Assembly: GCA_002104985.1 (NCBI GenBank)
Contig: MCGO01000144.1
Span: 33,316-97,315 of the forward strand
DNA length: 64,000 bases
Direction: 5' to 3'
Source of the DNA: Rhizoclosmatium globosum
Taxonomy: Eukaryota > Chytridiomycota > Chytridiomycetes > Chytridiales > Chytriomycetaceae
The translations under genes were made by a program, and so were the position numbers. The notes under the pieces are model-generated. The model saw only the letters and a program-made list of their open reading frames with translations. It was not told the origin of the DNA and made no database searches. Of this stretch, positions 30,550 to 41,180 are shown in pieces. Position 1 is the first letter of the stretch; each line of letters opens with the position of its first letter.

Positions 30550-31087
30550 CATCGAATACGTTTTAAATTTAACTCTCAATCTTTTCAAATTTTATTCTTG
30601 AAGGTTCATTTAAAATTGATTCCATGAAATTCAACCAGCCACAGTGATAAGGAAGTCATCCCAGCCATTTTAGTTGCAATGCACGCCGGTGCTGCCTCCT
30701 TCGACTGGATGTCATTTGACCCGAATGAGTCGCTATGTCGTTCGGATGGTGCATGTCCACTTGTACAGCAAGGCAAGTCCATAAAGAACTCTCCAAAACC
30801 CATACTTCAGTCCAGAGGGATTGCAAGTAGTGTATACTGTCTGGCACGGTGGGTACAATAAGGCACTTGCTGGAATACTCGCTATTTCCACAAAGACAGT
30901 GGATTCAATTCCAAGCGATTTGATTGAAAACGGTGCAGCTATATTATCGCTTGTATTTCTTTCGTTAGATTTATGAAGTCATTGTATTACGAACTATTCT
31001 TTGGATAATTTGCGATTGACTGATACTGCTGAGATGAGATCTTTCATTGTACTAATAAAGAGGAAATGAACTATAAAACGAGAAATG
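30550..31087. other. Intergenic stretch with possible gene fragment
   Basis: No complete gene. Open plus-strand pieces near 30640-30980 read AILVAMHAGAASFDWMSF and, in another frame, VVYTVWHGGYNKALAGIL with a stop at about 30974. They do not join in one frame and lack a start. They may be a relic or an unresolved small gene. The AATAAA-type signals near 31060 belong to a 3' end. Confidence 0.3.
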
Positions 31088-33044
31088 CTACAACACCAAC
31101 ATTCCAAACACCATCAACAACCCCAAAAGAGAGCCCGAAACAAACGCACCAGCCCGCGTCGGAAGAGGAACGACAACAACGGTTTTCGTAACATTCCCGG
31201 ACACACTTCCAGTGGCAACCACTTTAACAGTCTCAATCGAAAAGTGGAACACCCAAGAAACAACACCAACAGCATCATCACGCCTCACTTGCCCAACTTT
31301 ACTCCCAACCTGAATCTCAACCGTCCCTCCAACCACATTCGTCACAACAGAAACAGAGTCCAGATTGAAATACCGACCAAGACGCGACTTTATATCCTGC
31401 AGGCCGCACGGTTCCCCGATTATGGATTTGGCGTTTGTGAATGCAATAGAGTTTTTGGTGAGGACTGCGGTGCTGATGCATCCGTCCAAGGGGCTTTGGA
31501 ATACCTTCACGTCTCCTTCCTGGACTTTTTGGAGTTCGAGTGTTGGACTTGGGGTTGGGGTTTGGGTTGATGTTGTGATACGAGTGCTAGAAACGGTTTT
31601 TGAGCCAGTGGCGTTGAAGGAAATGGTGCTTGCGGATGAAATCGTTTGGTTGGAAGTGAGCGCGGTGCTGCTGAGAGACGGAGCGACAGTGGTTGTCGTT
31701 GTTGGTTCTGGGAGAATGATAGGTCCAATAGATCGAGCAAGTCCGATGTGCGGGGCTCCAGTATTGCCATAGTTGTAAGTAAAGACGGAATAGTACTTTC
31801 GCATGAAAATGTCCCCCAAGATCCAGGTTTTCAGGTCATCAGCGCCTTCCGCTAACGTCACGTAACAATCAGGTCCATTCTGCAGAATGTATTCCTGTGC
31901 AGTGAGAGTATACCGATCTGTACCAAGCACAAATGAAACGCTTGGCGCTTTAGCCCTGAAAGCACAGTCGATACGATACAAGGTATTTTCCGGTGCAGGA
32001 ATCGCAGTCGAATTGTAAATCAGCGGAAGCAAATACGTTCTCAGATAGAGTCCATTCACAACCGCCCAAGACGACCCAGAATCCAACAAAAACGTGCTTC
32101 CCTCCAACAAAGCCGGCATAGTATCATTCCCAACAACAACACCACTCATGGGCACATCCCAAAAGTACCCTCCAGTCGTCGTATAAAACACCAAGTCCCC
32201 CAAATACTTTGACGAATCCACAGCCCCAAGCACAACCTCTCCACCATCGTTCACAAGCACCTTCCCATTATTCGCCGCCACCGAATTCAACCAAATCGAA
32301 AACACAGGCGCAGTCAACTCCTGTCCAATCATAGTCTGGAATATCGTTGGAAGCCCTTTCGGATCCGAGTTACACGCGAGACCAAGCACACCGTTCGCGT
32401 TTCGGGTTTCTTTTGTTACGAGGAGGAACGTTGTGTTGCTTACGCGTACATCTCCCCACTGGATTGTTTCTTGGGACACGTATCCAGAGACACCGCTTCC
32501 GTCTCCATACCGAATTGATTTCACGTCGCCAGCGCTGGTATTATAATAAGAGGTTGAATCGCGCTCGTCGAATGAGAATGTGTCGCTACAGTTTCCGAGG
32601 ACGTTGCAGGTTTTGGAAGGGACCCAGAGGAGGTGGGATCCAGTGTCGATGGAGACTTGGACGGTTTGGTTCGTGCTTCCGATTGTGAGGTTTGTCCAGT
32701 ACATGAAGTCGTTGTAGTTTGTTAATGTAATCTGTAGGAGGGGTTCAAACGTGTTGAGCTCATTTGTTTAAGGGGACTGTTGTGAACTATACATTGCTGG
32801 CAGTTGGATCCCGTCGTCCAAATAGTGATGAGGATTGTTTACTTGATGAAAGAGGCATACGGACTGCGAGTGAATATGAGGCGGTTGGATCAAGCTGTTG
32901 CACCTTGACAGCTATTGGCAGTGACCCCGAAGATGATCCACCCAGTTTCGCAAGATCTGGGAATGAATTGTGTCCAATTGGCACATTGTGAATTACTTGG
33001 GCTGCTACTGATGTCGTTGCTGCCACTGCAAACAACCACATCAT
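31088..33044 (-). CDS. GPI-anchored pepsin-like aspartic protease (A1 family)
   Basis: Exon 1 33044-32793 and exon 2 32731-31088 give 631 residues. A signal peptide (about residues 1-16) and a short propeptide precede the catalytic body. The first active-site motif is SIDTGSHLLW and the second FLLDSGSSWAV; the flap region reads RYGDGSGVSGY. A long Ser/Thr-rich region with N-glycosylation sites follows, then a C-terminal hydrophobic tail after a small-residue site, as in GPI-anchored yapsins. It should act at the cell surface on secreted or wall proteins. The region between the catalytic body and the tail carries an extra Cys-containing domain of about 120 residues that I do not recognise. Confidence 0.87.
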
Positions 33045-33233
33045 GTCAGAAAGTGTGTCTGCTTTTGATTTGTGTTAGCAAAAAATAAATAAATTGAACT
33101 TCCAAGAATATATTTTGCTGAATATCAGAGATCAACGAAATCCTCAATAGTAAAAATCTTCCTCCATCTTGCTGACTATATTACGAGCCAACGCATGCCG
33201 AAGTTCAAATAGTATACGCAAGAAAATTTATGA

Positions 33234-34394
33234 TTATTGAAGTCTGTAAGCGTTTCTAGAATATATACGACCAGTTGGTCGCGATGTTGTACCAAACACC
33301 TGAATAATACCAGAAGGCGCCACACGTTCCTCAAAATAACACGGATCCTCATTCACAGAACAATGAAACCCAACCCTGGTGAGATACTGCAAAAGCTCCT
33401 CAGGGATTGCACAAGAAATTTGATCGGGGCACATGTCAAACAAATTCAAACGACCAAGGCTTTGAAAAGAAGAAGGCACTGGACCCGTCAACAGATTGAA
33501 CGCCAAACCCAAGTTATAAAGCTGCAACAAATTCCCCAGTTCGTTGGGAATATCTCCAGACAGTTTGTTGTGATGCAAGTACAGAGAATGCAATTCCTTC
33601 AACTGTCCAAATTCCTTTGGAATACTGCCAGTTAGCTTATTATGAGCCAAATTCAGCAGTATCAAGTTACGTAGGTTCCCAATTTCTCGTGGAATGGAAC
33701 CTATCAAAGCGTTGAAAGACAAGTCTACGTATGTTAAGTTTATCAAGTGTCCAAGAAAGGAAGGGAGACTTCCTTTCAAGAGAATATTAATAAATCCCTT
33801 GTTTCACAAATTGAACAGCAATCTACCTGAAAGATGCATACGAACAATTTTCACATCCTGAAGCGTAGTCATTTGGCCTAGTTCCATAGGCAGTGGACCC
33901 ATTATTCGTCCAAGTGAAAGCCTTAGATACTTCAAGTTAACCAGCTTATTAATCTGCGAAGGAAGACTTTCTATATCATGCCACTCAACACCAACGATCT
34001 CCAAATATTTCAATTGAGTCATTTGGCACAGAGCCAAAGGAAGCCTATTTGAATCCATGCGAAGCAAGTTGGTTCTCATACAGCTATTGTGCTTAAAGTA
34101 GAGTGTTGCTATGGCCTCTTGGAAAGCAGTAGGGACGATAGAAAAGAAGAGTTTCTCTTTCGATATTTTCGGTTCCGGAACGGTTGCGCCGAAAGCATTT
34201 CGAGATCTAGGTGTTTTAAAGATAAACGGTGCGTTGGGGGGGCCAAAGGTTCGTCGGAGAGCTTTGCGAGCAAAGGCAAGCGTGGATATGAAGTTGTTTG
34301 TCATTGCGCTAACCCTACGATACTTGAACAAGTTTGGCAGAGGTATCCAAACCAGGATTTCCAAGACAACTTCAAGTGGCAAGGCTGGTGTCAT
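33234..34394 (-). CDS. F-box protein with plant-type leucine-rich repeats (copy 3)
   Basis: Two exons (34394-33827, 33772-33234) give 368 residues. The N-terminus (MTPALPLEVVLEILVWIPL) is an F-box-like helix pair, followed by a linker and about eight LRRs, with the intron inside a repeat (MHLSG/SLPSFLG). The plant-type LRR pattern is clear (LNLAHNKLTGSIPKEFGQL). Only 65 nt separate its start from the divergent lyase gene. It is paralogous to the genes at 13425 and 29560, but those lack the intron. Confidence 0.82.
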
Positions 34395-34459
34395 CAACTT
34401 ATCGTTTTTGGTAAATATTAATATTGAATTGAATTGAAAGTTGACCACACAAAACCCAA

Positions 34460-35552
34460 ATGATCCGAAGTCTCCCGCGATTTCGCCGGTCCTCCATCCT
34501 GTACATTCCTGGCAGTGACGAGCGCAAAATCGCCAAAGCACTTTCGAATTCGATAGTTGACACGCGCGTGTTGGACTTGGAAGACTCAGTTGCGATTCAC
34601 AGGAAGGTGAGTCACTATCCAACATTACACCTAGTAACCTACCATCTGACACACATTACTAAACACCATTACACACTCTGCATCCACTCTATTACACACA
34701 CTACCAAGTCCGACGCCCGCGCCAACGTCCTCAAAGCCCTGTCCTCAACAACCCCCTCAAAAACCCAAGAACTCTGCGTGCGCATAAACTCAATCGGATC
34801 CGGCTTCGAACACTCAGACCTCGTTTCCCTGCTCAAGTCCCCCTCCCTCGACTCGATCCTCATCCCAAAAGTAAACACGCCCAGCGACGTGCAGTACGTA
34901 AGCAACCTGATCGACACAATCGGTGTCCGCAAAGACGTCAAGATCCTCGCGTCGATTGAAAGCGCAAAGGGCCTTTTGAATTTGGGGGAGATTATTGGCG
35001 TGGATGCACAGAATAAGAATCGGATTGAGGCGATTGTGTTTGCGGCGGAGGATTATGCTGCGGATTTGGGACTGGTTCGGACGCCTTCGAGAACGGAAAT
35101 GATGTTGGCGAGGCAGCTTGTTGTTACGCATGCTGTGGCGAATGGGTTGCAGGCTATTGATTTGGTGTGTGTGGATTTCAAGGATGAAGGGGTGTTGAGG
35201 GAGGAGTGTAGAGAGGGTCGTACGTTTGGGTTCACGGGGAAACAGGCGATTCATCCGAATCAAGGTATTTATTGGGCGGGTTTTGTATGAGTTGGTGGTT
35301 TAATGCGTGTCGTAGTCCAAGTAATCCAGGAATGCTTCATGCCTTCTGAAAAGGAAATTGCGTATGCTACAAGAATTATCGAAGGCAGCGAACATCATAA
35401 AGCAAAAGGAGCTGGTGCTTTTGATTTGGATGGCAAGATGATTGATGCAGTTGAGTTCTTTCAACCGGTCTTTGAATCCAGATCTAATTATGTTTACACA
35501 GCCCGTTGTTCTCTGGGCCCAGCGTATCCTCGCAAAAGCATCCAAGAAATAG
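34460..35552 (+). CDS. CLYBL-type HpcH/HpaI lyase family protein, probably mitochondrial
   Basis: Exons 34460-34606, 34709-35264, 35316-35467 and 35502-35552 give 301 residues. The start (MIRSLPRFRRSSILYIPGS) is basic and merges into the first strand of the TIM-barrel lyase. Conserved motifs are LDLEDSV, IPKVNTPSDV, ASIESAKGL, FAAEDYAADLG and the GFTGKQAIHPNQ block. Human CLYBL and bacterial citrate-lyase beta-like proteins cleave or form (S)-citramalyl- or malyl-CoA; the fungal role here is inferred. The first intron (102 nt) is in frame and the last is only 34 nt, yet without them the family pattern breaks. Confidence 0.85.
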
Positions 35553-35645
35553 TCTATTTCTCTTCAATAAATACACAGTTCTACAATTTCTCATTCTTCC
35601 ATTTCTCTGTTTTTTCTCTACACTAAACCAAAACTAACCAAAAAG

Positions 35646-36679
35646 ATGAAGTTGGACTACGATGTTCTCAGCACGGCCATTACTTTCACAGATGCTGTCA
35701 AAGAGCGATGCCTAGATCTTCGCTGTAAGGTTCTTAATGATGATGAAGTCCCGTAAGCTAACACTCTCTTTGGGATAACCAGCACTAAAGGTTGCGAAGC
35801 TTGAGAACTTGGCCATGACAAAGGTGTGTTTCTTTCTTTCTCTTAATTAGATTGTAGGAAAGAGACTGGGTACAGGCCAAGGGTGCACTGGCTGGTTGAA
35901 TCAGAACCGCAGTCCGTCTACTGCTTCTTATGCACAACACACAATACACAATACTTAAAAAACACTCGCCAATAGGATCTCCACGACACAATCGACCTAA
36001 CAGACAACGACCTTCAATCCCTCAGCCCATCAGACTTCCCCCCCTTCACCCGCCTCAAAACCCTCCTCCTCTCACAAAACCGAATCACCCACATTGAACC
36101 AAAAACCGCCTCAAAAATCCCACACATTGAATCCCTGATCCTGGCCAACAACAGTCTCGCTGAACTCGGGGACATTGCCGTTCTCTCTGAATTCAAAGAC
36201 TTGGTGCGTGTCGCGCTTGTGGGGAACCCTGTTTGCACGAAACAGAATTATCGGTTGTGGGTTATCTTCTGCTGTCCTAAATTGAGGGTGTTGGATTTCA
36301 GACGGGTGAAAGATGTGGTAATGTTTTGTTTTTTTTTGGATTTATTCTGGTCTGGTATCGTTCAAAAAAACTGATGCTTTGAATTTGTTTGTAGGAACGG
36401 GCGGAAGCAAAGAGAGTGTTTAGTGGAAGCAAGGAGGCAAAGGAGTACGCGAAACAGGTTGGGTCGACGGTCAGTGGGGGAGGTACTACTGGAACTTTTG
36501 TTGTTGGAGAGGGAGCACCGGTAGCAGCAAAGCAGGTTGTGAAGCCACACACTGGTCCGTCGCCTGAAGAGGCAGCACGTATTAAGGCAGCAATTGAGAG
36601 TGCAGGATCGTTGGAGGAGGTAGCACGTCTGAAGCGACAGCTTGAAGGAGGATCCGTCCCATCATCCAAGAAGAGATGA
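35646..36679 (+). CDS. lea1: U2 small nuclear ribonucleoprotein A' (Lea1/SNRPA1)
   Basis: Exons 35646-35724, 35783-35823, 35976-36317, 36395-36679 give 248 residues. The start MKLDYDVLSTAITFTDAVKE and the LDLR strand are typical of U2A'. Leucine-rich repeats follow (LKTLLLSQNRI, IESLILANNSLAELGD), then NYRLWVIFCCPKLRVLDF. A C-terminal region rich in Glu, Ala and Lys follows (PEEAARIKAAIESAGSLEEV). U2A' binds U2B'' and stem-loop IV of U2 snRNA in the spliceosome. The second intron is the longest of the three (152 nt). The SOD-like gene starts 74 nt after the stop. Confidence 0.92.
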
Positions 36680-36753
36680 ATGCAATCTTAATTTATTGAG
36701 AGAATAAAAGAAAAGAGAGATGACATTAAATAAAAAGAAAAGAAAGTGTTCAA

Positions 36754-37950
36754 ATGAGCTACACCGCCATCACGCACCTCCAACCACCGCCTTCCAACAA
36801 CCCTCCAAATCAAAGTACCTTCTCAGGCACATTCACTCTGATCCAAAGTGCTTCAACGGGCCAAATCAAAGGTCTCCTCAACGCAAACGGCCTAGTCCCT
36901 CTGACCCGCCACGCAATCCACATTCACTCGTTCGGCGACACGTCCCAATTCGACACTCAAATCGGTCCTCACTTTAACCCAACAAACACTTCACACGGAT
37001 GCCCTTCATCGACCTCAACAACGGCGTTCCACTTGGGCGACATTGGATCATTTGACGTTGATCCAACTGGTTCAGTCGTAAACAAGGCCTGGTCCCTGAC
37101 ACAGAACAACATCTCTCTGATTAACTTGAACAGTGCCGGGTTCGTGCTTGGCAGAAGTATCGCGATCCATGAGAAGGAGGATGATTGCACGTCTCAGCCA
37201 GCGGGGAATTCAGGCGCTAAGATTGCTGTTGGTGTTGTCTCGGCGCTGGATTATAAACTGCAACGGCCGGTTTCAGTTGCGAGTGCGGCTGAGGAGCTTT
37301 CGGCTGTGGCGGTCTTTGACATGCCAACGAAAACGGGGTTGATAAGGTCAAATGGAACACATCTTTCTGTGTCGCTCTCTTCTTTGACACCTTCTTCAAC
37401 TTATACACTCTCTCTATACCCGTATGGTGGTTCATCGAATCTCCCGGAACCCTCGAAAGATATCTGTTCACTCTCAAATGCGTTTGTAACATTCAAATCG
37501 GATGCATCTGGTTCTGTATCATCATGTCTTCCTATTATACCGAAAAATTACACGTTACATACTTCGTATATGTTTGGACAGGCGTTTCTGTTGATTGATT
37601 CTGTGGATGCATCAAATTGTAAAGTGACGGGGTTGGCTCCTATCGGTTCGTCTTCAATCAAGAAGAGTGATGTTTGTTCATTGAGTAGTACTGCATCCTT
37701 GACAGTGGGTGGTGGAGGAAGTAACGTGACTTCAAATTCTTCAGGGTCAGATAAAGATGATGATGACGACGACGATGGAAATGTAGCGATCGTGATTCCC
37801 ATCCTCGCTTTGCTTTCTTCTATTGTGCTCTTGACGGCGAGTGTATCGTTCAGTTGTTGGAAGGTTGTAAATGGGTACCGGAGGTTGAGAGAGGATTCTG
37901 CCACTTCGATGGATGGTGGTGGGGGTATTCAGATGCGGAGTATGATTTAG
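36754..37950 (+). CDS. Membrane-anchored Cu/Zn-superoxide-dismutase-like protein
   Basis: A single exon of 398 residues. Residues 20-165 match the Cu/Zn SOD fold: HIHSFGDTSQF supplies two copper ligands, GPHFNPTN the bridging His, LGDIGSFDVD the zinc-loop Asp, and SIAIHEKEDDC with QPAGNSGAKIAVGVV the last copper ligand and the conserved C-terminal strand. A second extracellular domain of about 150 residues follows, then an Asp-rich linker, one transmembrane helix (IVIPILALLSSIVLLTASVSF) and a short cytoplasmic tail. No N-terminal signal peptide is visible, which is odd for this topology; the start or an upstream exon may be missing. Confidence 0.82.
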   Translation: MSYTAITHLQPPPSNNPPNQSTFSGTFTLIQSASTGQIKGLLNANGLVPLTRHAIHIHSFGDTSQFDTQIGPHFNPTNTSHGCPSSTSTTAFHLGDIGSFDVDPTGSVVNKAWSLTQNNISLINLNSAGFVLGRSIAIHEKEDDCTSQPAGNSGAKIAVGVVSALDYKLQRPVSVASAAEELSAVAVFDMPTKTGLIRSNGTHLSVSLSSLTPSSTYTLSLYPYGGSSNLPEPSKDICSLSNAFVTFKSDASGSVSSCLPIIPKNYTLHTSYMFGQAFLLIDSVDASNCKVTGLAPIGSSSIKKSDVCSLSSTASLTVGGGGSNVTSNSSGSDKDDDDDDDGNVAIVIPILALLSSIVLLTASVSFSCWKVVNGYRRLREDSATSMDGGGGIQMRSMI

Positions 37951-38117
37951 AATATTTCCATTCAATAATAATACTACATAGTTAAATATTAGAGGATGTA
38001 AATTGGCGCAGCGGCAGCGGTTTGATGGAAATGTCAGTATCGCCGATAAGTTGTTAAAAATATTAAGAAATAAATATCGTAAATTTAAGCATCACAAAAG
38101 GAAATTTGAAGCGCGCT

Positions 38118-39038
38118 CTAAATAGCACGCTCGGTAAAGTAACGTATTTCCGTTGTTGATGGCGTTCCTGCACCATTTCCCAAAATCCGTCCAGGATGAA
38201 CTAACACCAAGCAAAAACCTAGTTCAATTAAATTAGTTTTATGCTACGGGTATTAATCAAGAAGAAACTTACAAGAAATTGCCATCAACAAGAAATCAAA
38301 CCCATACAAATACAACTCGTTCTTTGCTATTGGTCCATCATACCCAATCACAAACTCAACCAACCGAAACACACTCCTCACCAACACGACCCCAGACGCC
38401 AAAACAAGCACATTAAAAACCTTCCTCCAATGCGGATTCAAAGCCGCAACACACCCCACAACCTCCAAATCCCTCGCCCTCGCATAAAATATCCACGCAA
38501 TCCCAAGATACACACAAAACGAACCCAACTGCAACCCAATCCCACCAACCATAACCCAACTCCCCACCTTCTGCACCCCCTCCCCCGCATCCGGCGCACT
38601 CGCAATCCCAGCCCCAACAACCTGCACAAAAAACGTAACAACCTCCACCCCAACAAACACCCAACTCGCGTTCCGAAACGGCGCAACACTCGGATGACTC
38701 GCGTGCATCACCTTCTCTAACAGCGTATACAAACTCGTTGTAACAAGTATCGGCGCGATGATAACCGCGACATACTGAACAACGAATTTCGTCGCGTCAA
38801 ACGGGTCCTGGATGGACATGTATCTGTATATGTACCCGAGGGTTTCGAGGATGCATCCGATGATGAGGGGGATCATGTATTTGGTTTTGTGGCGGAGGCC
38901 GAGGGTGAAGTGGGAGAGGGTTAGGAGGGCGAATGTTGTTGTTGCTGTTAGAGCGAGGATTGGGCGTGGGGGTTCAAAGAAGGGGGAGAGGCTGTAGTTC
39001 CAGTCGCCGTTGGGTAGTTTTTGGAGGGACGGGTCCAT
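38118..39038 (-). CDS. RTA1-like seven-helix membrane protein
   Basis: Exon 1 39038-38273 and exon 2 38218-38118 give 288 residues with seven hydrophobic helices. Family signatures are visible: MIPLIIGCILETLGYIYRYM, the PFDATKFVVQYVAVIIAPIL loop, FRLVEFVIGYDGPIAKNELY and FDFLLMAISCFCLVLVHPG at the exon junction. RTA1-type proteins are fungal, stress-induced membrane proteins linked to lipid translocation and resistance to amphipathic compounds. The second exon ends in a short soluble tail. The 54-nt intron is phase 1. Confidence 0.86.
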
Positions 39039-39424
39039 TTATTTTCTTTGGAGTATGGTCTCGTTGGGATATTTTGCAGAGACAGGTGTAATTCTAAAAG
39101 GGGAACGAGTTGTTTTGTCTGGAAGATTATGTTGAACCCTTCATTTGACAAAAATTAAGTGCAATTAGTTTGTCAGTCTATATTATTGAGGAAGAGGAAC
39201 AGTTGTTAACATACCCCAATCTTAATGAATTTCAGCATACAAACCGTTGCGGTGATATGGCTTCGCATGAGGATTAATTGTAGGTTCCTTTTTCAACTAC
39301 TTCCGTCAAGTGTCGCTGAATTGAACATCTTGAAATAGCAAAACTTGAGAAAAATAGACAGTTTTTACAATTTCCTGTTTAGGAAGGTTGAACGTCAATA
39401 TAATAACACCTTTGAGAAAACATC
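39039..39424. other. Intergenic stretch between RTA1 gene and tRNA-Ser
   Basis: About 385 bases with no supportable gene; it should contain the RTA1 gene promoter and the upstream region of the tRNA. I see no repeats or open frames with coding character. Confidence 0.4.
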
Positions 39425-39506
39425 GACAACGTGGCCGAGCGGTTAAGGCGACAGACTAGAAATCTGTTACTCTCTGAGTGCGCAGGTTCAAGTCCTGCCG
39501 TTGTCG
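39425..39506 (+). tRNA. tRNA-Ser (anticodon AGA)
   Basis: The 82-nt sequence folds into a class II tRNA. The acceptor stem GACAACG pairs with CGTTGTC, with discriminator G at 39506. The D arm reads GCCGAGCGGTTAAGGC. The anticodon stem ACAGA/TCTGT encloses loop CTAGAAA, giving anticodon AGA for UCU-type serine codons. A long variable arm and the B-box-type GGTTCAAGTCC follow. A T-run at 39507-39510 ends Pol III transcription. No intron is present. Confidence 0.93.
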
Positions 39507-39875
39507 TTTTAGGCGGCGGTAACAGAGGCGTAGTTTGTTGGATGTGGTTGGGGTGGGCGATCTGCTAGAAGAATTTGCTTCGTTGCTGCTGTCGAGAGTG
39601 CTTCAGCTCTTTTTTATTCAAAAACATTGCCGTTTCCTGAGTTCGTGGTTAGGTTGGGAACAGAAGTGGAGGTGTGAGTGTTGGTGATGATTTCCGAAAA
39701 AGTTGCAGATTACTTGGACTCCGCTATCATTGTCTCTGCAATCTCTTCTGCAAGTTATATATATTTAGTATGATACTGATGGATTGCGAAATCTGGATCC
39801 GCAACGCCCTCTTTTCCATCATATTCCGTCTTCATTTGGGCAACAACTCAAACAAACACAACACCACCAAAAGGC
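39507..39875. other. Spacer between the two tRNA genes
   Basis: About 370 bases between convergent tRNA genes. There is one short open frame on the plus strand without coding character, and AT-rich sequence. I see no transposon relic or direct repeat. Confidence 0.4.
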
Positions 39876-39964
39876 TGCCTTCTACCAGATTTGAACTGGT
39901 GGCCTCCTGCTAGCTGTTCTTACGATACTAGGCAGGCGATCTAAACCAACTGAGCTAAGAAGGC
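39876..39964 (-). tRNA. tRNA-Thr (anticodon AGT) with a short intron
   Basis: On the minus strand the acceptor stem GCCTTCT pairs with AGAAGGC and is followed by discriminator A. The D arm is TAGCTCAGTTGGTTTAGA; the TpsiC arm is ACCAGTTCAAATCTGGT. The anticodon stem CCTGC/GCAGG encloses CT-AGT-A, then an insertion of about 14 nt (TCGTAAGAACAGCT) before the last loop base, the standard position 37/38 of tRNA introns. Anticodon AGT reads ACU-type threonine codons. A T-run lies downstream on the minus strand. Confidence 0.88.
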
Positions 39965-40609
39965 AGCTGAACTTTAACGAGGCAAAGAAATAGAGGAAAC
40001 CAAGTTCAAACATGAAACACGAAACACCGTTATAGCTTCCTGCACATTATTTAACGCCATATATGTGCCGCGTACTTGGGAATGATCATACTTTCTAGAA
40101 TATGGGCGGCGGATGGGTCAAAATGTGTATCAAAAATTCGAAGTAAATCAAAAATTCCAAATGAAACTTTTCTGATTCCACTTGTTCAGTGTTCACGTTC
40201 GACATCAGAAATCGAAAATTGAATGAAACATGTTACATGTCCCACTCGTAAATGGTCTTGCTTGCCTGCATAGGGTTCTTCTAGCAATAGGCTTGGGATT
40301 TAGACCTTAACCGCGAGATCCAAAGGAGAGGTTAATGACTGTGACTATTGTTTTGACTTGTGTTCTTTGGTTTCTACATTAACCACGCAGACCAATTAAC
40401 TGCCAGATTGGTGATAAGGGTAAATAAAAGAGTTAATAGTGTTCAATTAATCGGCAGCAGCACCTGCAGTAAGCCCCCAAGCTGACGATAGTACAGCTAA
40501 CTCAACAACACCAGAGCCTTATCATCGCCCCTTTGTGTCTTATCTCCAAAGCTATCTATAAACCCTGTTGTAACTCACTTGTATTAATAGGTTTATTAAT
40601 GATAATCTG
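39965..40609. other. Gene-poor stretch
   Basis: About 645 bases with no gene I can support. There are short AT-rich tracts and scattered stop codons in all frames. The boundary with the 81-residue frame at 40610 is uncertain. No tandem repeat or mobile-element end is visible. Confidence 0.4.
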
Positions 40610-40855
40610 ATGACTGACAACAAGTGGAAATTTTTGTGCTCATTTGAAACTGATGTCTCAACTGGATTAATTTTTGTTGGTGCGGAATTTGATGAACCAA
40701 ACCAGGACTATCGAAATACAAAGATAAACCAACTATTTGATAAACGAAACTTACTCGAATGTGTACTTTTTGACCCTTCCGCCACCGATACTAGAACGCG
40801 TGGAGGAATTATGTTGGGATGCATATCCTACCAAACCACTCTAACCCATCAATAG
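40610..40855 (+). CDS. Hypothetical 81-residue protein
   Basis: An open frame with ATG at 40610 encodes 81 residues, acidic overall, with a mix of aromatic and charged residues (KWKFLCSFETDVSTGLIFVG; NLLECVLFDPSATDT). No signal peptide, membrane segment or known motif. The composition is protein-like, but there is no homolog I can name and no neighbouring evidence of splicing. It may be a small gene, an exon of an unrecognised gene, or chance. Confidence 0.3.
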   Translation: MTDNKWKFLCSFETDVSTGLIFVGAEFDEPNQDYRNTKINQLFDKRNLLECVLFDPSATDTRTRGGIMLGCISYQTTLTHQ

Positions 40856-41180
40856 CTGTCAAATGAAACAATGTGTAATCAACTATACGAAATCTCACAA
40901 TATTACGCTAATTTAATTCCTTACCAGCCCACTGTTTTCATAAAATCCAACTACACTCAATTTGAAGTGGATTATCAAATTTCTGCACGTTGACCAGCTT
41001 TGAGGTATCACGGAAAGGAAGGCATTCATTTTCTTAAAATTTCTTTGCAGTGAAGAGGAAAGTACCGGTGAAAGAATGAAATTATCTTCGAAATGTTGTT
41101 TGCTACTGAATACTTTTATGTCACCCGCAAACAAGATCAACCCAACACAACCAAACAGGAACCCAAAGTACAGCACAAGT
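40856..41180. other. 3' region of the PIG-S gene with an open minus-strand frame
   Basis: About 325 bases with no firm gene. On the minus strand an open frame of 87 residues (41176-40913) begins YFGFLFGCVGLILFAGDIKV, a hydrophobic segment, just after the PIG-S stop, in a different frame after an A-rich tract. It may be chance or a small membrane ORF; PIG-S does not need it to look complete. Confidence 0.35.

Noticed and set aside
30640..30980. Asparaginase/taspase-like fragment
   Set aside because: The HAGAA-like motif alone is too weak, and the rest does not fit the Ntn-hydrolase pattern or join in frame.
34395..34652. N-terminal extension of the LRR gene at 33234
   Set aside because: The extension overlaps the divergent lyase gene and has no F-box; the ATG at 34394 starts directly at the F-box-like helix.
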